NCBI RefSeq assembly: GCF_002966125.1
Contig: NZ_CP027062.1
Coordinates: 806,001-870,000, forward strand
Direction of reading: 5' to 3'
DNA length: 64,000 nt
Source: Pukyongia salina
GTDB lineage: Bacteria; Bacteroidota; Bacteroidia; Flavobacteriales; Flavobacteriaceae
Below the pieces are notes generated by a model that saw only the letters and a program-made list of their open reading frames with translations, had not been told where the DNA came from and did not search any database. Position numbers and translations under genes: made by a program. This document shows, in pieces, positions 9,338 through 16,606 of this stretch; positions within the stretch are counted from its first letter, which is position 1; every line of letters begins with the position of its first letter.

Positions 9338-9939
9338 TGCGATCGATCTTTATCCTGATGCTGTCGTGGCTCTTTATGTGCTGCGGAACATCCACTCAAA
9401 AATCCAATACCGTCGTTATTGGAAAAGATACAACTTCGGTGGTTGTGGAACCTCCGGAAGAAGTGATAATTGCACCCACCATACCTCCAGACGCCGTCAC
9501 AGCAAACTACCGCAAAAATACAAAGGCATTTTACGGCTATGTAAAGAATGTTCAGCTGCCCGGCGCTCTAACCACGATCGCCTTTGAAGATAATGCCGCT
9601 CCCGAATTGCACCTGAAAAATAGTCTGGGAGCAGAGATCTCCTATCTTAGGTTTCCGCAATTTGAAAGTGATCTGTTACTGGTAAATACAGTGATAAAAG
9701 ACCCCAACTTCAACAAATATTACCTCTATGTCTTGAGAGACAACCAATGGAAACAGGTAGTAAATGGATGGGCGATCCATAAAGACAACAGACCAGACAC
9801 TCTTCAGCCAATTACGATCGATGAAGATGACCCAGGTAAAATGTTTCGTTATTATTCTGTTTTCGATCTGGACAAGGATAGCGAATTAGGCTATACCTGG
9901 CGCCTGCTAAATGAGAGTATATCCATTGAAAACTGGTAA
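9337..9939 (+). CDS. Lipoprotein of unknown function, coupled to the universal stress protein
   Basis: 200 residues. The N-terminus MRSIFILMLSWLFMCCGTS is a signal peptide with a Cys at 15/16 suited to lipidation. The body (about 50-200) holds mixed alpha/beta sequence with DKDSELGYTWRLLNESISIE at the C-terminus. I do not recognise a named family; similar short lipoproteins are common in Flavobacteriaceae. It overlaps the usp stop codon by one base. Its last 84 bases (9856-9939) are found again, decayed, at 12094-12177 on the far side of the histidine kinase gene. It ends 12 bases from the convergent kinase gene with no terminator between. Confidence 0.75.
   Translation: MRSIFILMLSWLFMCCGTSTQKSNTVVIGKDTTSVVVEPPEEVIIAPTIPPDAVTANYRKNTKAFYGYVKNVQLPGALTTIAFEDNAAPELHLKNSLGAEISYLRFPQFESDLLLVNTVIKDPNFNKYYLYVLRDNQWKQVVNGWAIHKDNRPDTLQPITIDEDDPGKMFRYYSVFDLDKDSELGYTWRLLNESISIENW
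9856..9939 (+). repeat. Direct repeat, left copy: 3' end of the lipoprotein gene
   Basis: This 84-base stretch aligns without gaps to 12094-12177 (66 of 84 bases by my count, including an unbroken identical run of 23 bases around the codons for LGYTWRL). Both copies end at the same stop position. Together they bracket the histidine kinase gene. Confidence 0.85.
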
Positions 9940-9951
9940 TACCTTGCGACT

Positions 9952-11874
9952 TTAAATAGGCAATTCGGGAATTTTCAATGATACCAAGGTGCCATTTTTA
10001 TCGCTATTCAGGGTAAGTTCGGCTCCCAGTTTTCCTGCTCTCGCCTTCATATTCCGCAAGCCATCGCTACTCGTGGTTACTTCGGCAGTATTAAAACCAA
10101 TACCATTGTCTTTTATTTCCACCAATGCCTCAACGTCTATTTTTAGGACAATGTCTATTTGGTTCGCCCTGGAATGCTTTACGGCATTATTAACCGACTC
10201 CTGAATAATGCGATAAATATCCATAGTCTGTGATGGATTAAGAGGTGTTTTATCCTGCCCTTCTGTGTTAACATTCACCAGAATTCCGGTTGTATTCGAT
10301 ACCTTATGAGCCAGGTACCTGATTCTTTCCGACAAGTCCTCCCATGTGATCGCGCTTCGATTCATTACCCAGATGGTATCGCGTAAATCGGATATGGCTT
10401 CCTGACTAAAATCGGATAGTTCCTCGAGTTTATTCTGAGTGACCTCTTCCGAAACCAATCTCATTCCTGCACCTATATTGTGCGCCGCACTGGCCAGATA
10501 AGTAAGTTGGGACCCAATATTGTCGTGTAATTCTTTGGCTATTCGTTCCCGTTGCTCTTCCAGCTTCCTATTTGTTTCGACCGTCTGCAATGCCTCCTGC
10601 AATTCCTGCTCCTGTTTATGGTGCTTAATTTTTAAGCGCTGTTGTCTGTAAATTAAAAAACCAACCAATACAAGTACAAGGGCTCCTATACCTAACAAAA
10701 GGTTTAATAATTGTTGGAAGTCCAGTTTAGATTGTTGTAGCACAAGTTGCTGCTCTTTTTCCTTTGTTCTGAATTCGGTTTCCTTCTCCTGAATAATTCT
10801 TAAATTCTCTTCGTTATGCAGACTGTCTACCGCTTTAGAATACCTGTTGAAGACTAGATCCGCTTCCTGAGGCTTACCCAAAAGCAGAAGGTTGGAAGCT
10901 TTGAAAAGTAAAAACTCCCTATTGCGCAAATCGGATAAATTGTGATGATTAGTTATACTATCTGCTAATGTTATATACTTCTTCGCCTCTTCGGGTCTCG
11001 TTAGCTGATTGTTAGCATAGATAAGTCCGTTCAACGCCTCAATTAATTTATAAGGCTCCAAATTAGCTCGAGTACTCATATTATAAGCCGTCTCATAAGC
11101 TTCGATACCCTCTTCAAATCTATCCTGCCGCACATAAATAGATCCAATACAAAGTTGATTCCCTGCAGCGGCATAACCATCACCTTTTCGATTCGCCTCT
11201 TCAACGCCAAGCTCGAAAATTCCCAGTGCTTTTTCATATTGTTTCTGTTCCATATAGCATATTCCGAGATTCCAATAGGTATGGGCTTTAAAGGCCGACT
11301 CGAAATCCTGCTGGCCTTCCAGGGATCGGTTTAAATATTCTATGGCCTGGTCGAAACGTTTCATATTTAGGAAAGCCATTCCTATATTATTGTTGGCCAT
11401 TGCCACTTCCCGGGTATTATCCGGTAATTGGGTTGCAATAGACAGATATTCTATGAATTGAACGGCAGCGTTGGTATAATCGGACAGGTTTGAGTATGCA
11501 TTTCCGCTGTAATTGAGCAGGTCTATTTGAATTTGCTTTAAGCCATGTATTTTGGCAAGTGGCAATAAGGAATCCACTTTTGCTATCATTTTTCGGTATT
11601 CACCGTTGCCATATAATCTACGGCAGTCAATTCGCGCCAGCGTAAATTCTGTTTCCTTATCATTTTGTTCCCTGGCAAAAGTTAGACCTTCGGCCAGATA
11701 TTGTTTAAAACCGATGGAATCTGTACTTCGAAGTTTATTCAGGATGGATTTATAGGCATCTGCTTTGGCTACAAGATCATCTGTAGATTTAATAACTAGC
11801 TGTAAGCTATCTACGTCCTGTCCATAAAGCTGAACACTGCAACAGACAAAGAGGGCAAAAAGAAACCTGCTCAT
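9952..11874 (-). CDS. TPR-repeat sensor histidine kinase (HisKA_3 / NarL-type)
   Basis: 640 residues. Signal peptide (1-19, QLYGQ), then about 330 residues of TPR helices (for example VAMANNNIGMAFLNMKRFDQ, AHTYWNLGICYMEQKQYEKA), one membrane segment (about 389-409), a coiled coil, an H-box with phospho-acceptor His450 (KELHDNIGSQLTYL) and an ATPase domain (N-box IQESVNNAVKHSRA, G-box DNGIGF). The periplasmic TPR sensor with HisKA_3 core is typical of Bacteroidota kinases that phosphorylate LuxR/NarL-type regulators, but no such regulator gene is nearby, so it is an orphan here. It is bracketed by direct repeats of the neighbouring lipoprotein gene end, suggesting it arrived, or was separated from a partner, by local rearrangement. 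Confidence 0.9.
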   Translation of the reverse strand: MSRFLFALFVCCSVQLYGQDVDSLQLVIKSTDDLVAKADAYKSILNKLRSTDSIGFKQYLAEGLTFAREQNDKETEFTLARIDCRRLYGNGEYRKMIAKVDSLLPLAKIHGLKQIQIDLLNYSGNAYSNLSDYTNAAVQFIEYLSIATQLPDNTREVAMANNNIGMAFLNMKRFDQAIEYLNRSLEGQQDFESAFKAHTYWNLGICYMEQKQYEKALGIFELGVEEANRKGDGYAAAGNQLCIGSIYVRQDRFEEGIEAYETAYNMSTRANLEPYKLIEALNGLIYANNQLTRPEEAKKYITLADSITNHHNLSDLRNREFLLFKASNLLLLGKPQEADLVFNRYSKAVDSLHNEENLRIIQEKETEFRTKEKEQQLVLQQSKLDFQQLLNLLLGIGALVLVLVGFLIYRQQRLKIKHHKQEQELQEALQTVETNRKLEEQRERIAKELHDNIGSQLTYLASAAHNIGAGMRLVSEEVTQNKLEELSDFSQEAISDLRDTIWVMNRSAITWEDLSERIRYLAHKVSNTTGILVNVNTEGQDKTPLNPSQTMDIYRIIQESVNNAVKHSRANQIDIVLKIDVEALVEIKDNGIGFNTAEVTTSSDGLRNMKARAGKLGAELTLNSDKNGTLVSLKIPELPI

Positions 11875-11948
11875 AGAAAAGTACTTTTTGTAAAGTTATA
11901 CATTCTACTAGTTTGTTATTAATTTCAGTTATTAACATCTTTGACTAG

Positions 11949-12061
11949 TATTCAACTCACTGGGTAAATAATTCAGTAAAAACAAATATGGCCGCAGAGC
12001 GAGGAAAGTATGTGACTATCCTTTTGTTTCATGAAAATCCCACATCGTTTTGTGGGGTTTT
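11949..12061 (+). ncRNA. Candidate small RNA ending in a terminator hairpin (speculative)
   Basis: A promoter-like pair, TTG (11913-11915) and CATCTTTG (11936-11943) with 20-base spacing, precedes about 110 bases without an open frame, ending at a hairpin (12034-12061: AAAATCCCACA, 6-base loop, TGTGGGGTTTT). The same hairpin read on the other strand could instead terminate the phosphoesterase gene that ends at 12124, which is the simpler explanation. No known RNA family recognised. Confidence 0.3.
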
Positions 12062-12093
12062 CTGATTTCATTATTTAATAACTGAATTTTTAC

Positions 12094-12177
12094 TGTATTT
12101 GCGATCTAGACTAGGACAGCAATTTAGGCTATACCTGGCGCCTGCTTTATGAGAGGATTCCCATCGAGCACCGGTAG
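12094..12177 (+). pseudogene. Decayed copy of the 3' end of the lipoprotein gene
   Basis: In frame it reads CICDLD-stop-DSNLGYTWRLLYERIPIEHR-stop, against SVFDLDKDSELGYTWRLLNE and following residues in the intact gene at 9337-9939. An AAG codon has become TAG and no start or upstream coding part remains. Its last 54 bases are antisense to, and make up, the 3' end of the phosphoesterase gene. Confidence 0.8.
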
Positions 12178-13410
12178 CCTATCCTTTGTGGTAAGCACGG
12201 TTTTAAGCTTTAGCAAGGTGATCTCCGGTCGCATCCCTATACGGCCGGGAAAACCAATCCAACCCATCCCTCGGTTTACATAAAGATACTGCTCGCCATC
12301 CCGGTATAGACCGGCCCAATGTTTATATTTTAGTTTGGCAGGGCTCCATTGTTTACTCTTAAGCTGTATCCCCGCCTGCATCCCATGTGTGTGCCCCGAT
12401 AGGGTAAGATCTATTTTAGTCTTAGCGGCCACCTCCTCTGCCCAGTGGGTTGGATCGTGTGAAAGCAGGATCTTAAAGGGTGAGTGAATTGCAAGTTGCA
12501 TTGCCTGCGTTAGATCGCCATATTGACGGAAGGGAGGTTTTCCCCAGTTCTCCACACCAATGATGGCGATCTGGTCGTCACCAATTCGGTCAACACGAGA
12601 TTCATTTAATAAAAGTGTAAAGTTTGTGGCGGTGTAAAATTCCTTGATCAATTTCAGGTTTTCTTCTTTTTTTTCTTCGGAAGGCCAATCGCTGTAATCC
12701 CCGTAATCGTGATTTCCAAGGATGGCGAATTTTCCTCTTCTCGCTTTGAGATTCAGAAATAATCGCTCCCATCCCTCTAGTTCCCAGGCGTAATTATTCA
12801 CCAGATCCCCTGTGAAAAAAATATAATCCGGTTTCAGGGCATTTATCTTTTCGAATGCGCGTTCAAGGATCTGATACTTTCTATTAAAACTACCAAGGTG
12901 GATATCGGAAATCTGTACGATCCTAAGACCATCGAATTCTTCGGGTAAGTTTTTAAACAGGAGGTTTACATGATGAACTCTAAAACGATAGAGCGAAACG
13001 AATATAGCGTACAGGATGACAAAAAATGGAATAAAACCCGAAAGTAAGCCAATTACGGGAACCAGTATCTTCGAGACCGTTTCAGAAAATACAACATGCA
13101 GAAGCGTTAGTAATGAAATAGTTAGAACAAAGATAAGTTTAGGCACAAAGGATGCTACGGTAAGTCCGTAAAGGGAGGAAACGATCCTTTGTCTTCTTAG
13201 CGCGCTAATGGAATCTAACCTAATTTTTAGGGTGAGAATGGCGCTAATTAATCCAATACTGAAGAACCAAAAGAGAATGTCGATCGTTTTTTTGATCCCC
13301 GGGCTTAGGTGTAGAGTTGTTATCTTTTGCAGCCAAAAATAACTCAGGGTGTCTACAAGTAATAAAACCAGACACAACAGGACAATTGTAAAAAATGAAT
13401 ACCTCCGCAT
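12124..13410 (-). CDS. Membrane-anchored calcineurin-like metallophosphoesterase (paralogue 1)
   Basis: 428 residues. Four hydrophobic N-terminal segments (about 6-30, 42-65, 85-110, 115-142) anchor a cytoplasmic or periplasmic phosphoesterase domain with all five metal-binding motifs: ISDIHLG, FTGDLVNN, LGNHDYGDY, SHDPTHW and SGHTHGMQ. Architecture is close to the YaeI/YkuE family, some of which act on lipid A or UDP-diacylglucosamine; the substrate here is unknown. A paralogue lies at 22595-23827. The C-terminal 18 residues (RLPVLDGN ... PGIA) have no match in that paralogue and are encoded antisense to a decayed lipoprotein-gene fragment. Starts 2 bases after the phosphatidyltransferase gene, so the two form an operon, perhaps acting on the same membrane lipids. 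Confidence 0.88.
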   Translation of the reverse strand: MRRYSFFTIVLLCLVLLLVDTLSYFWLQKITTLHLSPGIKKTIDILFWFFSIGLISAILTLKIRLDSISALRRQRIVSSLYGLTVASFVPKLIFVLTISLLTLLHVVFSETVSKILVPVIGLLSGFIPFFVILYAIFVSLYRFRVHHVNLLFKNLPEEFDGLRIVQISDIHLGSFNRKYQILERAFEKINALKPDYIFFTGDLVNNYAWELEGWERLFLNLKARRGKFAILGNHDYGDYSDWPSEEKKEENLKLIKEFYTATNFTLLLNESRVDRIGDDQIAIIGVENWGKPPFRQYGDLTQAMQLAIHSPFKILLSHDPTHWAEEVAAKTKIDLTLSGHTHGMQAGIQLKSKQWSPAKLKYKHWAGLYRDGEQYLYVNRGMGWIGFPGRIGMRPEITLLKLKTVLTTKDRLPVLDGNPLIKQAPGIA

Positions 13411-13412
13411 GA

Positions 13413-14021
13413 CTAACGGGATTCCCTATTCTCTTTGGCCTTTCGGCCTTTTCGTTTCTTTTTCAACGCCCAATAAACCCCCTTCACATCTTTGGTCCAT
13501 GTATCGTGCATAAAAATGAGAGTTATCTCCTCTATCGTTTCCAGAACTCCGATGACAATCACCCCATAAAACAACCATAAAACCGGACCAAAAAACAGTG
13601 TCCATAAGATAAAAATTCCTTGTGTAATTGCCGATAATTTTGCGAAATAAGTATGGAAGGCGGTGGCTTTCCCGTATTTCACAAAGGCAATGATCATTTG
13701 TGCAAAATAGGGGATAAAAACGACCAATAGCAGTGGTAGTTTGTCTTTAATAAACTCCAATTCGAATACAAATAGTCCTACGATCCCGATCAATAGAGTG
13801 ATCTGGTCTCCCATAGAGTCTAATTGAGACCCTCTGGCGCTGGTGATTTTGAGAGTACGCGCAAGGTATCCATCGATCGCATCGGTACTAAAACTTATAA
13901 GCAACATCCATGTGAAAGCCTCCCGAAGTTCGAAATATGCAAGTACCAGCAAAACAGGTGCTGCCGCTATCCGATAGAACGAAAACCAGTCTGCGATGTT
14001 AAAATTCTTAAACGTTAGCAT
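13413..14021 (-). CDS. CDP-alcohol phosphatidyltransferase family protein
   Basis: 202 residues, multi-pass membrane protein. The catalytic signature is complete: D47-x2-D50-G51-x2-A54-R55-x8-G64-x3-D68-x3-D72 (STDAIDGYLAR ... GSQLDSMGD). Enzymes of this family join a CDP-linked lipid to an alcohol such as glycerol phosphate, serine or inositol; the product cannot be assigned, and it is a stand-alone paralogue rather than in a pgsA or pssA context. A basic tail (KKKRKGRKAKENRESR) ends the protein. Operon with the phosphoesterase, which begins 2 bases later. Confidence 0.9.
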   Translation of the reverse strand: MLTFKNFNIADWFSFYRIAAAPVLLVLAYFELREAFTWMLLISFSTDAIDGYLARTLKITSARGSQLDSMGDQITLLIGIVGLFVFELEFIKDKLPLLLVVFIPYFAQMIIAFVKYGKATAFHTYFAKLSAITQGIFILWTLFFGPVLWLFYGVIVIGVLETIEEITLIFMHDTWTKDVKGVYWALKKKRKGRKAKENRESR

Positions 14022-14180
14022 AATTTATATCTATTTGCATTTGCTTTTATCTCCAATGGTATGGGTGTTAAGGTTTGATTCGATTCTCAGGCCTCAATAG
14101 TTACACCAGGTGTTCTGTATTGTTAGAAGTTGGGTACTTTTCTATAACTTAAGCCTGACCGAGACCTTCAAATAAGTTTT

Positions 14181-14567
14181 TTAATAAGGAACCAATTGGT
14201 AAACTACGTTAAGCAAATAGACCCCTAATATTAGCAAGGCGATATAAAGAACCTGCACAAATTTCATATTGATATAGTTCAGCCATTTGGTAACAGTATT
14301 GGGAATGATGAATAAAGACAATCCCAGAAACAGGGAACTCCAGCCCAATAAAGTTACAATGATCCGGTGGTCTGCTTCCCAGATGTTATGTGCCAGGATA
14401 TTGAGCAATCCAATGATTATAGCCAGAAAGGCCGCAAGGATAACGAATTTCTGATCTTTTAGATGGGTAAAGATCTGCTTTATCCTTTTGGGGTTGAAGC
14501 TAAGAATAACGAAGAAGATTATTAGGTACCATCCCCAGAAAGCCGTTAAGAAATTAGATAAATCCAT
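14181..14567 (-). CDS. Small four-helix integral membrane protein, unknown function
   Basis: 128 residues with four predicted membrane helices (about 5-22, 40-60, 70-88, 100-122), no signal peptide and few charged residues. I do not recognise a family. Separate from its neighbours: 159 bases follow before the phosphatidyltransferase start, without an obvious terminator. Confidence 0.65.
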   Translation of the reverse strand: MDLSNFLTAFWGWYLIIFFVILSFNPKRIKQIFTHLKDQKFVILAAFLAIIIGLLNILAHNIWEADHRIIVTLLGWSSLFLGLSLFIIPNTVTKWLNYINMKFVQVLYIALLILGVYLLNVVYQLVPY

Positions 14568-14775
14568 AGGTCGAAATTTATATTAGTTGTAAATTTAATT
14601 TCAATCAACTCGGGAAACTATGATATTTCTCACCGGTATTATCGCAGCCGGATTTCAGAAGAAATTTGATAAATCATTGAGAATAGATAAGGTTCCCGCT
14701 ATGATTTTGTCTATCATTTAATTTACTGAAAGTGAATTTTAAATACAAATAAGGACGTCAAAAAATTGAAATTCA
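14568..14775. other. 208-base divergent intergenic region
   Basis: Holds the 5' ends of two divergent genes (membrane protein on the left, ArsC-like on the right). AT-rich; I find no -7 element matching TAnnTTTG well enough to call, and no open frame. Confidence 0.5.
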
Positions 14776-15141
14776 ATGGGAGAAATAGCAACTTCAGACA
14801 GACAAATAACGCTTTACTATAATTCTAAATCGGAAAGGGCCAAACAAACCATTGCCTATGCAGAATCGGAAGGATTTGCTTTGCTCAAGGTGGATGTTTT
14901 AAAAACCCCTTTAACAGGGACGCAGATTGCCGAGATTGCCAACAGGTTACAGCTAAAAATCGAGGATCTCGTAAATCAGGAACATCCGTCCTATTCGCAA
15001 CATTTCGAAAAGAGCAATCTATCTAGCGACGACTGGATAAAGATGATACGCAACAACCCCGAGATCTTGAAACAGCCTATTGCGATACGTGGCGACAGAA
15101 CCATCCTTGTTGAAACTCCTACAGATATTATCAAGATATAA
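14776..15141 (+). CDS. ArsC/Spx-fold protein lacking the catalytic cysteine
   Basis: 121 residues with the thioredoxin-like fold of arsenate reductase: an N-terminal strand ITLYYNSKSERAKQTIAYAE, a middle helical region, and the C-terminal PIAIRGDRTILVETP corresponding to PI-V-RGD---GRPP of ArsC. The position of the ArsC/Spx cysteine (normally NP-C---R or a CXXC) is Ser-Lys-Ser here, and there is no Cys anywhere in the protein. It therefore cannot be a thiol arsenate reductase and may be a binding or regulatory protein. Such degenerate relatives occur in Flavobacteriaceae; the function is unknown. Confidence 0.75.
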   Translation: MGEIATSDRQITLYYNSKSERAKQTIAYAESEGFALLKVDVLKTPLTGTQIAEIANRLQLKIEDLVNQEHPSYSQHFEKSNLSSDDWIKMIRNNPEILKQPIAIRGDRTILVETPTDIIKI

Positions 15142-15235
15142 AACGAGAATGTTATAATTTCTCGTTGATATTAATGGGCGAGGTGGGATAAATCTACTTA
15201 TTTTAATTTATCCGGACCGAATGTCTTTGAAGAAG

Positions 15236-15260
15236 TTAAAAGGTCTGGTAGACCTTTTAA
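15236..15260. repeat. Perfect inverted repeat downstream of the ArsC-like gene
   Basis: An 11-bp perfect stem, TTAAAAGGTCT / AGACCTTTTAA, around loop GGT. Its right arm contains TTTT, so it could be a terminator for the ArsC-like gene 95 bases upstream, but no further T-run follows. A second, shorter inverted repeat (AACGAGAA / TTCTCGTT, 15142-15166) directly abuts that gene's stop. Confidence 0.5.
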
Positions 15261-15311
15261 AATGAGGGGCCAGAAGGTGTGTAGGCAGGTGAGAGCCTAG
15301 AATACACAAAT

Positions 15312-15338
15312 AAAAACCCGAGCAGTGATGCTCGGGTT
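15312..15338 (-). terminator. Intrinsic terminator of tRNA-Gln
   Basis: Minus strand: AACCCGAGCA, loop TCAC, TGCTCGGGTT, then more T residues (TTTATTT). The 10-bp stem lies 8 bases after the tRNA 3' end. Confidence 0.88.
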
Positions 15339-15345
15339 AATAACG

Positions 15346-15418
15346 TTGGCCCACTAGGGCTCGAACCTAGACTCTTCTGGACCAAAACCAGACGTGTTGC
15401 CAGTTACACCATGGGCCA
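15346..15418 (-). tRNA. tRNA-Gln (anticodon TTG)
   Basis: 73 bases folding into a full cloverleaf: acceptor TGGCCCA / TGGGCCA with discriminator A, D-arm GTGT...ACAC, anticodon arm TCTGG-TTTTGGT-CCAGA with TTG at the anticodon, T-arm CTAGG-TTCGAGC-CCTAG. CCA is not encoded. A terminator follows. Immediately upstream (higher coordinates) stand seven copies of a 131-bp unit whose tRNA-like part derives from its 5' half. Confidence 0.96.
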
Positions 15419-16335
15419 ATAAATAATGTAATTTTCACAGATTAATTACAACTGTTTCCGTTATAAGTCTGGTTTTGAACCAGACCTGCCTACGGCAGGC
15501 ACGCGTGTTAGCCAGCGAGACCGCCTATGGCGGTTTACACCATGGGCCAATAAATAATGTAATTTTCACAGATTAATTACAACTGTTTCCGTTATAAGTC
15601 TGGTTTTGAACCAGACCTGCCTACGGCAGGCACGCGTGTTAGCCAGCGAGACCGCCTATGGCGGTTTACACCATGGGCCAATAAATAATGTAATTTTCAC
15701 AGATTAATTACAACTGTTTCCGTTATAAGTCTGGTTTTGAACCAGACCTGCCTACGGCAGGCACGCGTGTTGGCCAGCGAGACCGCCTATGGCGGTTTAC
15801 ACCATGGGCCAATTAATAATGTAATTTTCACAGATTAATTACAACTGTTTCCGTTATAAGTCTGGTTTTGAACCAGACCTGCCTACGGCAGGCACGCGTG
15901 TTAGCCAGCGAGACCGCCTATGGCGGTTTACACCATGGGCCAATAAATAATGTAATTTTCACAGATTAATTACAACTGTTTCCGTTATAAGTCTGGTTTT
16001 GAACCAGACCTGCCTACGGCAGGCACGCGTGTTGGCCAGCGAGACCGCCTATGGCGGTTTACACCATGGGCCAATAAATAATGTAATTTTCACAGATTAA
16101 TTACAACTGTTTCCGTTATAAGTCTGGTTTTGAACCAGACCTGCCTACGGCAGGCACGCGTGTTGGCCAGCGAGACCGCCTATGGCGGTTTACACCATGG
16201 GCCAATAAATAATGTAATTTTCACAGATTAATTACAACTGTTTCCGTTATAAGTCTGGTTTTGAACCAGACCTGCCTACGGCAGGCACGCGTGTTGGCCA
16301 GCGAGACCGCCTATGGCGGTTTACACCATGGGCCA
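15419..16335 (-). repeat. Array of seven exact 131-bp tandem repeats derived from the tRNA-Gln promoter and 5' half
   Basis: The motif ATGGGCCA recurs at 15411, 15542, 15673, 15804, 15935, 16066, 16197 and 16328, always 131 bases apart; 7 x 131 = 917 bases exactly fill the region. Units differ only at an A/G site (A in units beginning 15419, 15550 and 15812) and one A/T. Read on the minus strand each unit has: the first 15 bases of tRNA-Gln; a palindrome ACCGCC-ATA-GGCGGT inside the D-loop; the rest of the D-arm; a palindrome CCTGCC-GTA-GGCAGG; a hairpin GTCTGG-TTCAAAA-CCAGAC at the anticodon arm; then 49 AT-rich bases with the tRNA promoter. T-arm and 3' acceptor strand are missing, so no unit can make a mature tRNA. 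Whether the units are transcribed or have a role is unknown. Confidence 0.95.
15423..15451 (-). promoter_or_regulatory. Candidate tRNA-Gln promoter, repeated in every array unit
   Basis: Minus strand TTG (15449-15451), 18-base spacer, TACATTAT (15423-15430; consensus TAnnTTTG), placing initiation within a few bases of the tRNA 5' end. The same sequence occurs in all seven 131-bp units, each time directly before a tRNA-like 5' half. Confidence 0.45.
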
Positions 16336-16606
16336 ATACCATAATGTGGGCGCAAATTTAAGATAAAGTTTCGTTCACACAAACAAATTTCAGCAAAAAT
16401 AATTCTCTGCTGTGATTCTCCAACCCGCTAACCGTAAGCCAATCTTATTCAAAAACCCAGTCCCATCCAAAATAAAAGGTCTAGTACCTAATTCCACCCC
16501 CATATTCATGAAATAATGCCCTACTTCAACACGTTAGCATTTTTTTAGCAGTGCCCTTAGCCATATTATTAGTAAATTCGCCTCGACCAATAACGTTAAA
16601 CTTTAT
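16336..16606. other. 271-base intergenic region after the repeat array
   Basis: The repeat ends abruptly within GGGCCAATA. The rest is AT-rich, has no convincing open frame, tRNA or terminator, and should contain the promoter of the DUF2723 gene starting at 16607. Confidence 0.5.

Noticed and set aside
15419-16335. CRISPR-like array or additional tRNA-Gln genes
   Set aside because: The units are identical from end to end with no unique spacers, no cas genes are near, and each tRNA-like part lacks the T-arm and 3' acceptor strand.
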